From Halovenus salina (GTDB lineage Archaea; Halobacteriota; Halobacteria; Halobacteriales; Haloarculaceae): a stretch of 64,000 nt of DNA. The translations under genes and the position numbers were made by a program. Location of the stretch: contig NZ_CP112972.1 of NCBI RefSeq assembly GCF_026410925.1, forward strand, positions 3,038,001 to 3,102,000, written 5' to 3'. Positions within the stretch are counted from its first letter, which is position 1, and each line of letters begins with the position of its first letter. The notes under the pieces are model-generated. The model searched no databases, had not been told where the DNA came from, and saw nothing but the letters and a program-made list of their open reading frames with translations. Shown here piece by piece: positions 50,179 to 59,484 of this stretch.

Positions 50179-51414
50179 TCAGCCCCGGACTGTCGCGACC
50201 AGCTTCTCGGTCGCGTTCCAGGTTCCCCGAGCGATGAGCCTGTCTCCGGCATCGACCTGCTCTTCCCCGTCCGGGTAGAACACCCATTCGTCGTTCGACC
50301 GGCGGATGGCGATAACCGAAACGCCGGGGTTGGCCTCGAGCACGCCGGCGACGGTCTTGCCGGCGAGTTCGCTGTCGCGGTGTACCTCTACCCGGCGGAC
50401 AGCCACGTCGCTTTCACGGACCGACTCGGTGATCACGGGGTGTGTGTCGATATCTCTGAGGATACCCTCGGTGATTTCGAGCGCGGCGTCGCTTATCAGC
50501 TCGGTACTGCTGGCGAGATGGAGGAGTCCACGGAGCCGCACCGGCTGGTCGACCTCCGTCGCGGCCTGGAGAATCCACGCTTCCAGACGCGACTGGAGGC
50601 TGTCGACCTCGACCTCCAGGGCGTGGACCTCCTGTGCGAGGTCGGTGTCGTCAAGCAGGACACTCGCGTATGCCAGGTCGACAGACAGCTCGCTGACGTT
50701 TTTCATCAACACGATGGTGTCGACCGCCCGCCGCAGGTCGGTGATGTCTGACTCGCTTTCCTCGGGCTGCTCGTAGGGAGTGCCAGTCGCCGTCTCGTAC
50801 ACCGTCGAGAGGTTGTACTCTGCACCACGGAGTAACAACACGTCGCCCGCATCCAGTCTCGTCTCTTGATTCGGTGTGAGCACCCACTCCTCCTCGTCGT
50901 GGACACCGATGACCCGAACGCCGGTCTCTGTTTCGAGGTCGATTTCGCCGAGCGTGCGTCCCTCGTAGGGAGACCCGTCGTCGACTGTCGCGCGGGCGAG
51001 CACTTCCATCGCATCTGGCAGAGCGGCACGTATCGACCCCGGGAGTTCCTCGTCGCCGAGAACCACGGTCGCGATGTCGCCGGCAGCCTCGCTGATTTTC
51101 TCTGCAGCGCCGATGATGCCAAGAACGGGCGCAAGCTGTTTCGAATCTGTCGTCGTGCGCGCAGCCATGAGCGTGTTCATCCGGGCCTGCATCTGGAGGA
51201 CGTCCATCCGCGACTCCAGTTCGAGTACCTCGTCTGCCAGCGCGTCGCTGTTGTGTAACAGCGCCGAATACGCCAGGTCCACCATCAGTTCCGACACATC
51301 TTTCATCGAGACCAGCAGCTGTTTGACGCCGACGGGCTCGTACTCGACGGCAGCCGACTCGTCTCCGCCCTCGGCTGTGACCATGCCACCGTCTTCACTC
51401 GACAGCCGTTTCAT
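50179..51414 (-). CDS. Duplicated PhoU-like / TrkA-C regulatory protein
   Basis: 411 residues with an internal duplication. PhoU-like helical region 1 (about 30-125: LLVSMKDVSELMVDLAYSAL) and TrkA_C 1 (about 150-215: LDAGDVLLLRGAEYN) are followed by PhoU-like region 2 (about 230-325: IVLMKNVSELSVDLAYASVL) and TrkA_C 2 (about 335-408: EEQVDAGDRLIARG). The two VSELxVDLAY motifs show the repeat well. TrkA_C (RCK_C) domains bind ligands and gate channels. Next to the CBS-less MgtE units, it is the obvious regulator of that channel. Soluble, cytosolic. Confidence 0.85.
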   Translation of the reverse strand: MKRLSSEDGGMVTAEGGDESAAVEYEPVGVKQLLVSMKDVSELMVDLAYSALLHNSDALADEVLELESRMDVLQMQARMNTLMAARTTTDSKQLAPVLGIIGAAEKISEAAGDIATVVLGDEELPGSIRAALPDAMEVLARATVDDGSPYEGRTLGEIDLETETGVRVIGVHDEEEWVLTPNQETRLDAGDVLLLRGAEYNLSTVYETATGTPYEQPEESESDITDLRRAVDTIVLMKNVSELSVDLAYASVLLDDTDLAQEVHALEVEVDSLQSRLEAWILQAATEVDQPVRLRGLLHLASSTELISDAALEITEGILRDIDTHPVITESVRESDVAVRRVEVHRDSELAGKTVAGVLEANPGVSVIAIRRSNDEWVFYPDGEEQVDAGDRLIARGTWNATEKLVATVRG

Positions 51415-51500
51415 TCTATCGGCGCTAAGGCAAACGCGAACTGGAGACGCCAGTTCTCCTAAGAGATGCTTTTATTTCCGTTGCACAGCGACTAGGATTA

Positions 51501-52523
51501 ATGATATCTGACGAGAGTGACGGACGCGCGGCTTCTCCTATCGTCGGCAATATTCTACTAGTCGCGGTGGTGTTGATTGTCGGCAGCATCGTGGCCGTGG
51601 TTGGGTTGACGTTTCTCGATGGGTACGGAACACCGACTGCCGACGCGTCTTTCGAAATTGAGCAGTCACCTGCCGGTCTCGTCCTTCAGCCCAGGGCACT
51701 CGGGACGGATGTGGTAATCAAACTCGACGGCACGGAAATCGAACGAATCGACTCGGATAACGCAGGACAGACGGTCCTGGTACCGACCGTCCCCGGCAGC
51801 GAGATTGTTGTCGTCTCCCAAGACGAGGCGAACTCTGTCCTGCTCCGGGAGGAAGTCGATAGCCGCGAGGAACTCGGAGACTTCACCGCCTACTACACGT
51901 TCGAGCGGGGAGAGAATCCAGACGTGCTGGCCGATAGTTCCGGAAACGGAAACGAAGGAACACTCGAAGATGATAACGGCGGAAACGGTCCTCAGTGGGG
52001 TGGTTGCGGCCTCCAGTTCGACGGCAACGATGATTACGTCGATATCACAAATATCAGTGCGCCGGAAGACGTGACGGAGTTCACCGTGGCTGTCAAATAC
52101 GTCCAGACCGGTAACACCGGCTCCAAATCTGTCAATCAGCTTATCGAACACCAGTTCGGCAGCGGCCAGGAGTGGTTCTTCGAGCTAAGTGGCCAAATCG
52201 ACGAAAGCTACACCAGCAGCTACTCTATCGACTACGCCGTAGAGTACGCAAATCAGGTCGCCTCTTCGAGCGCAGTGTCGACGAACACCACTCATGTCGT
52301 TGTCGGCACCTACGACGGAAGTAGCTACGACCTCTATGTCGACGGGGAGCGGGTCGACGGCGGAACACACTCCGAGGCTGTCGGAATGGGTGATATGCAC
52401 CTCGGCCGTGACTTCGAGAACCCGAGTCAGTATCTTGACGGCGAAATCTGTGAACTCCGGCTCTACTACACGGCATTCGATTCGGGCCAGATTGAGCGAA
52501 TCACGACCGCGATGGAGCCGTAA
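51501..52523 (+). CDS. Pilin-type N-terminus fused to a LamG/concanavalin-like domain
   Basis: 340 residues. The first 40 residues (GRAASPIVGNILLVAVVLIV) are an archaeal pilin signal and assembly helix. A short beta domain follows (about 45-120), then a LamG-type lectin-like domain (about 130-335: YYTFERGENPDVLADSSGNG, GLQFDGNDDYVDI, WFFELSGQ, HVVVGTYDGSSYDLYVDGER, MGDMHLGRDF). It is most likely a minor or tip pilin with carbohydrate-binding ability. A CTTTTATTTC TATA box lies about 27 bases upstream. Confidence 0.85.
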   Translation: MISDESDGRAASPIVGNILLVAVVLIVGSIVAVVGLTFLDGYGTPTADASFEIEQSPAGLVLQPRALGTDVVIKLDGTEIERIDSDNAGQTVLVPTVPGSEIVVVSQDEANSVLLREEVDSREELGDFTAYYTFERGENPDVLADSSGNGNEGTLEDDNGGNGPQWGGCGLQFDGNDDYVDITNISAPEDVTEFTVAVKYVQTGNTGSKSVNQLIEHQFGSGQEWFFELSGQIDESYTSSYSIDYAVEYANQVASSSAVSTNTTHVVVGTYDGSSYDLYVDGERVDGGTHSEAVGMGDMHLGRDFENPSQYLDGEICELRLYYTAFDSGQIERITTAMEP

Positions 52524-52635
52524 CTCGGTCACACTCACCGTGTTCTGGCCGGGAGCTGTCAGAACATGCAGCTTCCGGAGCGTTTGCGGGGCTGTATTCG
52601 AAAAAGCCAAACGGGAACCGGTCAAACGTGTACCT

Positions 52636-53055
52636 ATGAGCGCAGACCAGGAACAGCGAACGATACGGTGTCTGGTAGCCAAGGTTGGCCTGGACGGCCA
52701 CGACCGCGGGGCACACGTCATCTCGCGGGCGTTCAGGGACGCAGGGTTCGAGGTAATCTACTCGGGACTCCATCGCGCTCCCGAAGAAATCGTTCAGGCA
52801 ACGGTCCAAGAGGACGTTGACGTCCTCGGCATCTCGATTCTCTCGGGTGCACACGACACGCTCGTCCCCGAGATTATCGACGGTCTCGAAGAGTACGACG
52901 CCTTCGAGGACACGCTCGTCCTTGTTGGAGGAATTATTCCCGACGATGACGAGGAGGAACTCAAGGAACTCGGGGTTTCAGAGGTGTTCGGCCCCGGGGC
53001 GTCGATGGAGCAGATGGTCGAGTTCGTGCGAGAGAACACGCCAGAGAAAGAATGA
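52636..53055 (+). CDS. mcmA2: Methylmalonyl-CoA mutase, B12-binding small subunit
   Basis: 139 residues from the ATG at 52636, only the cobalamin-binding domain: VAKVGLDGHDRGAHVISRAF contains the DxHxxG motif (DGHDRG) that carries the cobalt-ligating His, followed by the GISILSGAHDTLVPEIIDGL strand and LVGGIIPDDD. The catalytic large subunit is elsewhere, as is common in haloarchaea. It overlaps meaB by 4 bases. The pathway is interconversion of methylmalonyl-CoA and succinyl-CoA in propionate metabolism and/or the methylaspartate cycle. Confidence 0.93.
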   Translation: MSADQEQRTIRCLVAKVGLDGHDRGAHVISRAFRDAGFEVIYSGLHRAPEEIVQATVQEDVDVLGISILSGAHDTLVPEIIDGLEEYDAFEDTLVLVGGIIPDDDEEELKELGVSEVFGPGASMEQMVEFVRENTPEKE

Positions 53056-54101
53056 GCGACCTGATCGACGAGTTGCTGGCGGGCAAACACCGCGCGCTCG
53101 CCCGCGTCATCACGAAAATAGAGGACCGTCGGAGCGGCCACCGCGACCTCGTCTCGCGCCTGCACGAACATACCGGCAACGCAGATGTTATCGGCGTCAC
53201 CGGCTCGCCGGGCTCAGGGAAATCCACGCTTGTCGACAAGATGGCCGCGACCTACCGCGACCGCGGGCTGACCGTCGGTGTCATCGCCATCGACCCCTCC
53301 TCGCCGTTTACCGGCGGGGCAGTTCTCGGTGACCGGATCCGGATGGGGTCGAACATCGGCGACATGGACGTATTCTTCCGGTCGATGTCCGCGCGTGGCT
53401 CCCTTGGCGGACTGTCGACGGCGACGACAGACGCCGTCAAGGCACTGGATGCCTTTGGCAAGGACAAAATCATTATTGAGACCGTCGGCGCGGGACAAAA
53501 CGAGATTGACATCGTCAAGACCGCCGACACCGTGATGGTGTTGGTCCCGCCCGGTAGCGGCGACGATGTCCAGATGCTCAAAGCCGGTATCCTCGAAATT
53601 GGCGACCTCTTCGTCGTCAACAAGGCCGACCTCGACGGCGCGAATCGGACCGTCCAAGAGCTGCGCGAGATGCTCGACTACAGCGATGGCGCAATCCTGC
53701 AGTCGGCCGGCCATCACGGCGCAGGCGCGATGGAGAGCGCTGATGGCCTGCAAATCGAGGCCGAATCCGAGGGCTGGGACCCCGAAATTATCGAAACAGT
53801 CGCCAAACGCGGCGAGGGCGTCGAGGAGGTGCTCGACACGCTCGAAACCCACGCCGACTATCTCGACAGCTCCGGCGAACGCGAACGCCAGGCTCGGACC
53901 CGCTACGCCGAAGAGATTCGGACGTTGGTCCGCGAGGACGTGAACGACCTGATGGCCGAGGAACTCGACCGCCGAGGTGGGATGGACGAGTACGTCGAGG
54001 ATGTTCTCACCCGCGAGACCGACCCCTACACCGTCGCCGACGAGCTGGTCGGTCCGCTGGCCGACTGTGTGCGCGACCGGCGCAGAGACCACAGCAGCTA
54101 A
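53052..54101 (+). CDS. meaB: Methylmalonyl-CoA mutase-associated GTPase MeaB
   Basis: 349 residues. G-domain motifs: Walker A GVTGSPGSGKSTLVDKMAA (about 46-64), the DPSSPFTGGAVLGDR switch region, ETVGAGQNEIDIVKTADT, and NKAD for guanine specificity. MeaB loads adenosylcobalamin and protects the mutase; its gene follows the B12-binding subunit with translational coupling, an arrangement that fits its role. Confidence 0.95.
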   Translation: MSDLIDELLAGKHRALARVITKIEDRRSGHRDLVSRLHEHTGNADVIGVTGSPGSGKSTLVDKMAATYRDRGLTVGVIAIDPSSPFTGGAVLGDRIRMGSNIGDMDVFFRSMSARGSLGGLSTATTDAVKALDAFGKDKIIIETVGAGQNEIDIVKTADTVMVLVPPGSGDDVQMLKAGILEIGDLFVVNKADLDGANRTVQELREMLDYSDGAILQSAGHHGAGAMESADGLQIEAESEGWDPEIIETVAKRGEGVEEVLDTLETHADYLDSSGERERQARTRYAEEIRTLVREDVNDLMAEELDRRGGMDEYVEDVLTRETDPYTVADELVGPLADCVRDRRRDHSS

Positions 54102-54126
54102 GCACGCGGCCATTCTCTATTCGAGT

Positions 54127-55059
54127 ATGAAGCTTCGCAACGTACTCGCAGCGGCCGCCGGCACGGTCGGCGGGACGGCACTCGCCAACAGGCTGCTCGC
54201 CTCTCGTGGAGAGGAGGTCGAGGGGCTGCTCGACGGCGACCAGGGGAGTTACCGTTGGCGCGGGTTCGACATCGCGTACGCCGAACTCGGCGACCCCGAA
54301 GACGACGACGTTCTCCTCTTTCACGGCATCAACGCGGCGACCTCGAACCACGAGTTCGCCGGTGTCGCCGAGGAACTCGCCGAACAGTACCACGTCATCG
54401 CGCCGGACCTGCCCGGATTCGGCCACTCCGACCGTCCCCCACTGCTGTACTCGGCGTCGCTGTATACCACGTTCGTCGCCGACGCAATCGAGGAACTTGC
54501 CGACCAGCCGCTGGTCGTGGCCTCTGGACTGACTGGAAGCTACGTCGCCGAGGCCGCCGAATCTGCCGATATCGACGAGCTCGTCCTCGCCTGCCCGACC
54601 GACTCCTCGATGGGCTCGCGCCAGGTGTGGCTTCGCGCGCTGGTGCGCTCGCCGGTGCTCGGCCAGGGGCTGTTTAACCTCATGGTCAGCAAGCGCGGCC
54701 TGTCGTACTTCCAGTCCGACCACGGCTACTACGACATGGACAACTACACTGAGGAGGTACGGGACTACGAGTGGCAGACCGCCCACCAGCCCGGCGCGCG
54801 ATTCGCGCCGGCCTCGTTCGTCAGTGGCTTTCTGGACCCGGATACCGACCTCGCGGATACCCTCTCGGCGGTCGACGTACCGGTAACCCTCGTCTGGGGG
54901 CGCAACAGCGACATGCTCCCCCTCTCTCGGGGCCGCAGCCTCGCCGAGGCGGCTGACGCCGGTCTCGTTGTCTTCGACCGGGCGAAGCTGCTTCCCCACA
55001 CCGAACATCCAGCGCAGTTCGCCGAGACGGTTACCGACGGGAAACGGGCCGTCCAGTAG
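54127..55059 (+). CDS. Alpha/beta-hydrolase-fold protein lacking the nucleophile
   Basis: 310 residues from the ATG at 54127. The fold is clear (LLFHGINAATSNHEFAGVAE; VIAPDLPGFGHSDRP; VPVTLVWGRNSDMLP; LPHTEHPAQFAE). At the nucleophile elbow, where GxSxG is expected, it reads VVASGLTGSYVAEAA, so Gly takes the place of Ser. The acid (in GRNSDM) and the His (in PHTEHP) are kept. Perhaps a non-hydrolytic or unusual member. The N-terminal 24 residues are hydrophobic and might anchor it. Confidence 0.82.
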   Translation: MKLRNVLAAAAGTVGGTALANRLLASRGEEVEGLLDGDQGSYRWRGFDIAYAELGDPEDDDVLLFHGINAATSNHEFAGVAEELAEQYHVIAPDLPGFGHSDRPPLLYSASLYTTFVADAIEELADQPLVVASGLTGSYVAEAAESADIDELVLACPTDSSMGSRQVWLRALVRSPVLGQGLFNLMVSKRGLSYFQSDHGYYDMDNYTEEVRDYEWQTAHQPGARFAPASFVSGFLDPDTDLADTLSAVDVPVTLVWGRNSDMLPLSRGRSLAEAADAGLVVFDRAKLLPHTEHPAQFAETVTDGKRAVQ

Positions 55060-55111
55060 TTCTCCGTTCCGGTGACCACAACTATCTTGCACTTGGCGTC
55101 CGCTTTGGTAT

Positions 55112-57748
55112 GTGATGAGTGACGTAAGCGACCCCGTCGAGTCACTGCCGCCGGGACTAGCCGCGCTTTCTGATCCTGTCTTTCTTCTCGACCGGGCGGG
55201 GACGCTGCTCGATTTGAACGACGCCGCACGGGAGTTGTGCGATACATCCGGCGACACCGTTGGACGCTCTGTCTCCGAGTTGTTTGACAGCGGTGGCACC
55301 GACCTACAGCAGGCAGTCGCCCGGACGCTTGCGGGCTCGGACGAAACAGTCAGTGCGACAGTCGCTTGCGAAACACCACACAGCATCGAGCTATCGCTGT
55401 CTTCGTTGCCCGACCGGAACGGCTGTGTCGTCGGCGTTGGCCGCAAGCGAAGCCGTGAAACCCCCGCGCTCGAAAAGCGCGAACGGGCGCTTCGGCGCGC
55501 CTACGAGGTCATCACGACCGCAGAACCGCCGCTCGAATCGACCATCGACGGACTCCTAGAGGTCGTCCGCGAGACGCTCGGCACCGAGTTTGCAACGCTG
55601 TCGCGAATCGAAGACGGCGAGTACCATATCGAGGGACTGGTCGGTCCCGACGGCGTCTCCGCGGTGGAGCTTCCGAACGGCGAGACAGTCACAGAGGGAG
55701 ATACGCTCCCCGTCGAGACGACCAACTGTGAACGCGTCGTCGCCACGGAACAGACGCTCTCGTTCGGAAACGTCGAGCGCGACGCGCCCGAGCTTGCAGA
55801 GCGGTCGGTCAACGCCGACATCGGCATCACAGCCTACGTCGGCGCTCCGGTGACAGTCGGAGAGGAACCCTACGGCACGTTCTGTTTCTACGACAGGGAC
55901 TCCCGAAACGAGGGATTCTCCGAGTGGGAAGTGACCTTCGTCGAGTTACTCAGCAACTGGGTGAGCAACCAGCTCGAACGCGAGGAGCTGATGGAACGGC
56001 GGCGCGACCGCCAGCTCCAGTCGCTGCTCGAACAGTCCTCAGACAGGCTCAGCGTGCTCGACGACGAGTGGAACTACACATTCGTCAGCTCGGCGGCCAC
56101 GGAGATGACCGGCCACGACACCGACGATTTGCTCGGCACATCCGAGCTCGACTACGTCCATCCCGACGACCGCGACACGGTCGAGGCGACGCTCGAAGAT
56201 ATCCTCGACAATCCGGGTGAGACGTACACCTTCGAGTACCGTATCGAAACGGCCGAGGATGACCTTCGGTGGGTCGAGGCACGGGCGACCAACAAGCTCG
56301 AAGACCCGACTATCGAGGGAATCGTCATCAACGCCAGGGATATCACCGACCGAAAGCGCCGCGAACAGCAACTCCAGGAGGAGCAGGCTTTCACCGAGAG
56401 TATCTTCGAAGCACTCCCCGATGTTCTGTATGCCTTTGACGAACACGGCACGTTTCTCCGCTGGAACGACCGGTTTTCGACGGTCACCGGCTACGACGAC
56501 GAGGAGATTGCGTCGATGCAACCGGTTGAGTTCATCGCGGCGCAGGACAAAGCCGACGTCGCCGAGGCGATTTCGACGGTCTTCGTCAACGACGAACCGG
56601 TGACGGTCGAGGCCGACTTCGTCACGAAAGACGGCGAGCGCATTCCCTACGAGTTCACCGGCGCACGAATGAGCGATGAGAGCGGTAAGACACTCGGACT
56701 CGTCGGCATCGGGCGAGACATCTCCGAGCGAAAGGAACAGCAGCGCCGGTTCGAGGCGGTGTTCAACAACACCTACCAGTTCACCGGACTGATGGACCCG
56801 GACGGAACACTGCTCGAAGCGAACAAGGCTGCCGTCGAGTTCGGCGGGCTCACCCGGTCGGATGTCATCGGAACCAAGCTCTGGAACGTCTACTGGTTCC
56901 AGGTCAGTGACGAGGCCCGGGAGGTTGCCCGCGAGGCCGTCGAGACGGCTCAGTCCGGCGACTTCTACCGCAAACAGGTGACCGTCCAGGGCGAGACCGG
57001 GACCGAAATCATCGATTTCTCGGTCCGGCCGGTCGTCAGCGAGGACGGAGAGGTATCTCTGCTCATTCCCGAGGGTCGTCAGATAACCGCACTCAAACGC
57101 CGCGAACGTCATCTGGGCGTCCTCCATCGATTCCTGCGGCACAACCTCCGGAACAAGATGACAGTCATCAACGGCACCGCAAGTCTCTTGGCTGACGAAC
57201 TTGCGGACTCGGACCTCAGCAAACACGTGACACAGATAGAGGGCGCGGCCAGTGAGCTGCTCGAGTTGAGCGAGACAGCGAACGAACTCTCCCGGACCGT
57301 CATCGAGGCCGAGACCGACCTCGGTCCGGTCGATCTGAGTGGGTCACTCGACCGGGTCGTCTCGGAGTACCCAGAGGCGACAATCGAGGTCCCCGACACT
57401 GACCAGATGGTCGTGGCCGACTGGCGACTCGACAACGTCTTCGAGCAACTCATCGAGAACGCGCTCGAACACACAGAGGCGACGGCTCCGACGGTCGAGA
57501 TCACAGTCGACGCGACCGCTGAACAGGTCGCTGTCAACGTCATCGACGACGGGCCGGGTATCCCAGAGACAGAGCTGACAGGGATTGTCAACAACGACCA
57601 GCAGACCCAGCTGACACACGGCTCCGGGTTCGGACTCTGGCTGGTCCGGTCCGTGCTCGACGAGTACGGCGGGACACTGACCTACGAGCAGGCGCCCAGT
57701 GGCGGCAGTATCTTCACCGTTGAGCTGCCTGCTGTATCGGACCAGTAG
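55112..57748 (+). CDS. PAS/GAF multi-domain sensor histidine kinase
   Basis: 878 residues (Met2 at 55115 is an alternative start). Domains: PAS (about 10-115), GAF (about 130-290: GITAYVGAPVTVGEEPYGTF), three PAS domains (about 300-420, 425-545, 545-665), H-box LRHNLRNKMTV with His677, and HATPase (about 765-875: QLIENALEHTE, DDGPGIP, GSGFGLWLV). Soluble. It converges on a HalX regulator and a second kinase, which could form a signalling cluster. Confidence 0.93.
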   Translation: MMSDVSDPVESLPPGLAALSDPVFLLDRAGTLLDLNDAARELCDTSGDTVGRSVSELFDSGGTDLQQAVARTLAGSDETVSATVACETPHSIELSLSSLPDRNGCVVGVGRKRSRETPALEKRERALRRAYEVITTAEPPLESTIDGLLEVVRETLGTEFATLSRIEDGEYHIEGLVGPDGVSAVELPNGETVTEGDTLPVETTNCERVVATEQTLSFGNVERDAPELAERSVNADIGITAYVGAPVTVGEEPYGTFCFYDRDSRNEGFSEWEVTFVELLSNWVSNQLEREELMERRRDRQLQSLLEQSSDRLSVLDDEWNYTFVSSAATEMTGHDTDDLLGTSELDYVHPDDRDTVEATLEDILDNPGETYTFEYRIETAEDDLRWVEARATNKLEDPTIEGIVINARDITDRKRREQQLQEEQAFTESIFEALPDVLYAFDEHGTFLRWNDRFSTVTGYDDEEIASMQPVEFIAAQDKADVAEAISTVFVNDEPVTVEADFVTKDGERIPYEFTGARMSDESGKTLGLVGIGRDISERKEQQRRFEAVFNNTYQFTGLMDPDGTLLEANKAAVEFGGLTRSDVIGTKLWNVYWFQVSDEAREVAREAVETAQSGDFYRKQVTVQGETGTEIIDFSVRPVVSEDGEVSLLIPEGRQITALKRRERHLGVLHRFLRHNLRNKMTVINGTASLLADELADSDLSKHVTQIEGAASELLELSETANELSRTVIEAETDLGPVDLSGSLDRVVSEYPEATIEVPDTDQMVVADWRLDNVFEQLIENALEHTEATAPTVEITVDATAEQVAVNVIDDGPGIPETELTGIVNNDQQTQLTHGSGFGLWLVRSVLDEYGGTLTYEQAPSGGSIFTVELPAVSDQ

Positions 57749-57751
57749 CCG

Positions 57752-58330
57752 CTATTTCGGGGCAGGCTCTGCCGCTTCGAAGAGCTTGTTCACTTCTTCG
57801 GAATCCAGCTCCGACAGCAGCTCTTTGCCTGCTGATTTCAGCTCATCGCGTCGATCAAGGAGGGCGGCATACTCCTCGCTCTCGTCGAGACGCTGGTGTG
57901 GTTTTTCGGCCTCTAGCGTCGCAATTTTCCGGCTGATACTGTAGAACTCGGTCAGGCGCGTGTCGAACTGTTCGAGGCTAACCAGCTTCTCGACGACCTC
58001 TCGAAGCTCGACCTGGTCGATTGGTTTCGAGACGTAGTCGTCAAACGGCATGTCGGCGATGTCGAAGTCAGGGTCGACTGCCGTGACCAGCGCGACCTTG
58101 CAGTGGTACTCGCTGGCTCTGATACGGTCGAGAACCTCCTCGCCCGAGAGCCCCGGCATATGTCGGTCGAGTAAGACGACATCGACGCTATTGTCCATCC
58201 GTTCGAGCCCGTCTTCGCCGCTTGTCTCGGTTAGCACGTCGTAGCTGTCGTCGAGCCAGAGGTCGAAGGCCTGGACGACCCGTGGCTCGTCGTCGATTGC
58301 GAGAATTACGGGGCTGTCGTCAGTTGTCAT
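57752..58330 (-). CDS. Response regulator with HalX domain
   Basis: 192 residues. Intact receiver (about 8-120): ILAIDDEP, phospho-acceptor Asp55 in VVLLDRHMPG, Thr83 and Lys102 in DYVSKPID. The C-terminal ~65 residues (LTEFYSISRKIATLEAEKPH) are the HalX domain, a helical archaeal output domain of unknown mechanism. Overlaps the kinase gene upstream by 4 bases, so the two form a cognate pair. Confidence 0.94.
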   Translation of the reverse strand: MTTDDSPVILAIDDEPRVVQAFDLWLDDSYDVLTETSGEDGLERMDNSVDVVLLDRHMPGLSGEEVLDRIRASEYHCKVALVTAVDPDFDIADMPFDDYVSKPIDQVELREVVEKLVSLEQFDTRLTEFYSISRKIATLEAEKPHQRLDESEEYAALLDRRDELKSAGKELLSELDSEEVNKLFEAAEPAPK

Positions 58331-59385
58331 CGGATATCGACCTCGAACCGTCCCCCACCCTCGGCTCCTGTCGTCGCTTCGACACTCCAGCCGTGGGCGT
58401 GGACGATATCGTCGACGATACTCAAGCCGAGACCGGTGTTCGTCGTATCGGTGCTGTAGCCGTGTTCGAACAGTTCCTCCGGGTCTTCGTCACCGAATCC
58501 TGGCCCGTTGTCCTCGACAAAAAATCCTGCCTCCTCAAGTGGACCGACTCGGACTGTCACTTCGGGTCCAGCGTGTTCTATCGCGTTCCGGAACAGGTTC
58601 TCGAACAGCGTTTTCAGGCGTTCCGGGTCCGTCGATACCGTCGGGAGGTCGTCTTCGGTCTGGAGGGTGGCCTCTTCGACGCTCGCAATCGCCCAGGCCT
58701 CGCTGACAACCGTATCGAGGTCGGCCTCTTCGGTCTCACCGACGGTCTGTCCCTGCTTGGCGAGTGACAGCACGTCACCGATGAGTTCGTCCATCCGGTC
58801 GAAGATATCATCCAGTTCATCGAGCGCCTCTTCGTCGCCAGCCTTGGCGACCGCGAGCGTCGCTCGGGCCGTCTGCAGCGGGTTTCGCAGGTCGTGTGAG
58901 ACGATACTCGCAAACTCTTCGAGGCGCTCGTTCTGGCGTTCGAGTGTCCTCTCGTATTCGACTCGCTCTGTGATGTCACGCATGATACCCGAGAATATGC
59001 GCTCGCCGTCATAGCTGTGTTCCTCGAAGGTAATCGAGAGTGGAACCTCGTGGCCGTCTTTGTGTTGTGCCGGCAGTTCGATATTGTTCCAGTCGAGTCC
59101 ACGCTCGCCAGTCTCCAGGTAGTCGTCGACCGCGCCGAAGTGGTCGGCCTGGAATCGTTCGGGCATCAACATCGTGAGCTTCTCGCCGACCAGTTCCTCG
59201 GGTTCGTAACCGAAGACCCGTTTGACCGACTGATTCGCGTAGAGAATCGTGCTGCTCTGGTCGATGGAAACAATCGCGTCAGACCCGTTTTCGACAAGTG
59301 ACCGGAAAAACTCGGTGTGCTGGATCGGTGCGTCGAGGTCGCCGGTAGAGATACCCGGCTCACCCGACGAGTTGGACGATGCCAT
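58327..59385 (-). CDS. PAS sensor histidine kinase, partner of the HalX regulator
   Basis: 352 residues. One PAS/PAC domain (about 25-145: FRSLVENGSDAIVSIDQSST), a HisKA domain with FASIVSHDLRNPLQTARATL (His164, the classic SHDLRNP form), and HATPase (about 245-350: NLFRNAIEHAGPE, DNGPGFGDEDP, GLGLSIVDDIVHAHGW). Soluble. First gene of a kinase-HalX operon. Confidence 0.94.
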   Translation of the reverse strand: MASSNSSGEPGISTGDLDAPIQHTEFFRSLVENGSDAIVSIDQSSTILYANQSVKRVFGYEPEELVGEKLTMLMPERFQADHFGAVDDYLETGERGLDWNNIELPAQHKDGHEVPLSITFEEHSYDGERIFSGIMRDITERVEYERTLERQNERLEEFASIVSHDLRNPLQTARATLAVAKAGDEEALDELDDIFDRMDELIGDVLSLAKQGQTVGETEEADLDTVVSEAWAIASVEEATLQTEDDLPTVSTDPERLKTLFENLFRNAIEHAGPEVTVRVGPLEEAGFFVEDNGPGFGDEDPEELFEHGYSTDTTNTGLGLSIVDDIVHAHGWSVEATTGAEGGGRFEVDIR

Positions 59386-59484
59386 TGCCGTAGTATTGGT
59401 ATCGAGATACTAATAGGCGCGGGCATGTATCTGATATGTTATCTTTCGGCGGCTCCTGCCACCCGGTGACGCGTGATAGCGCTC

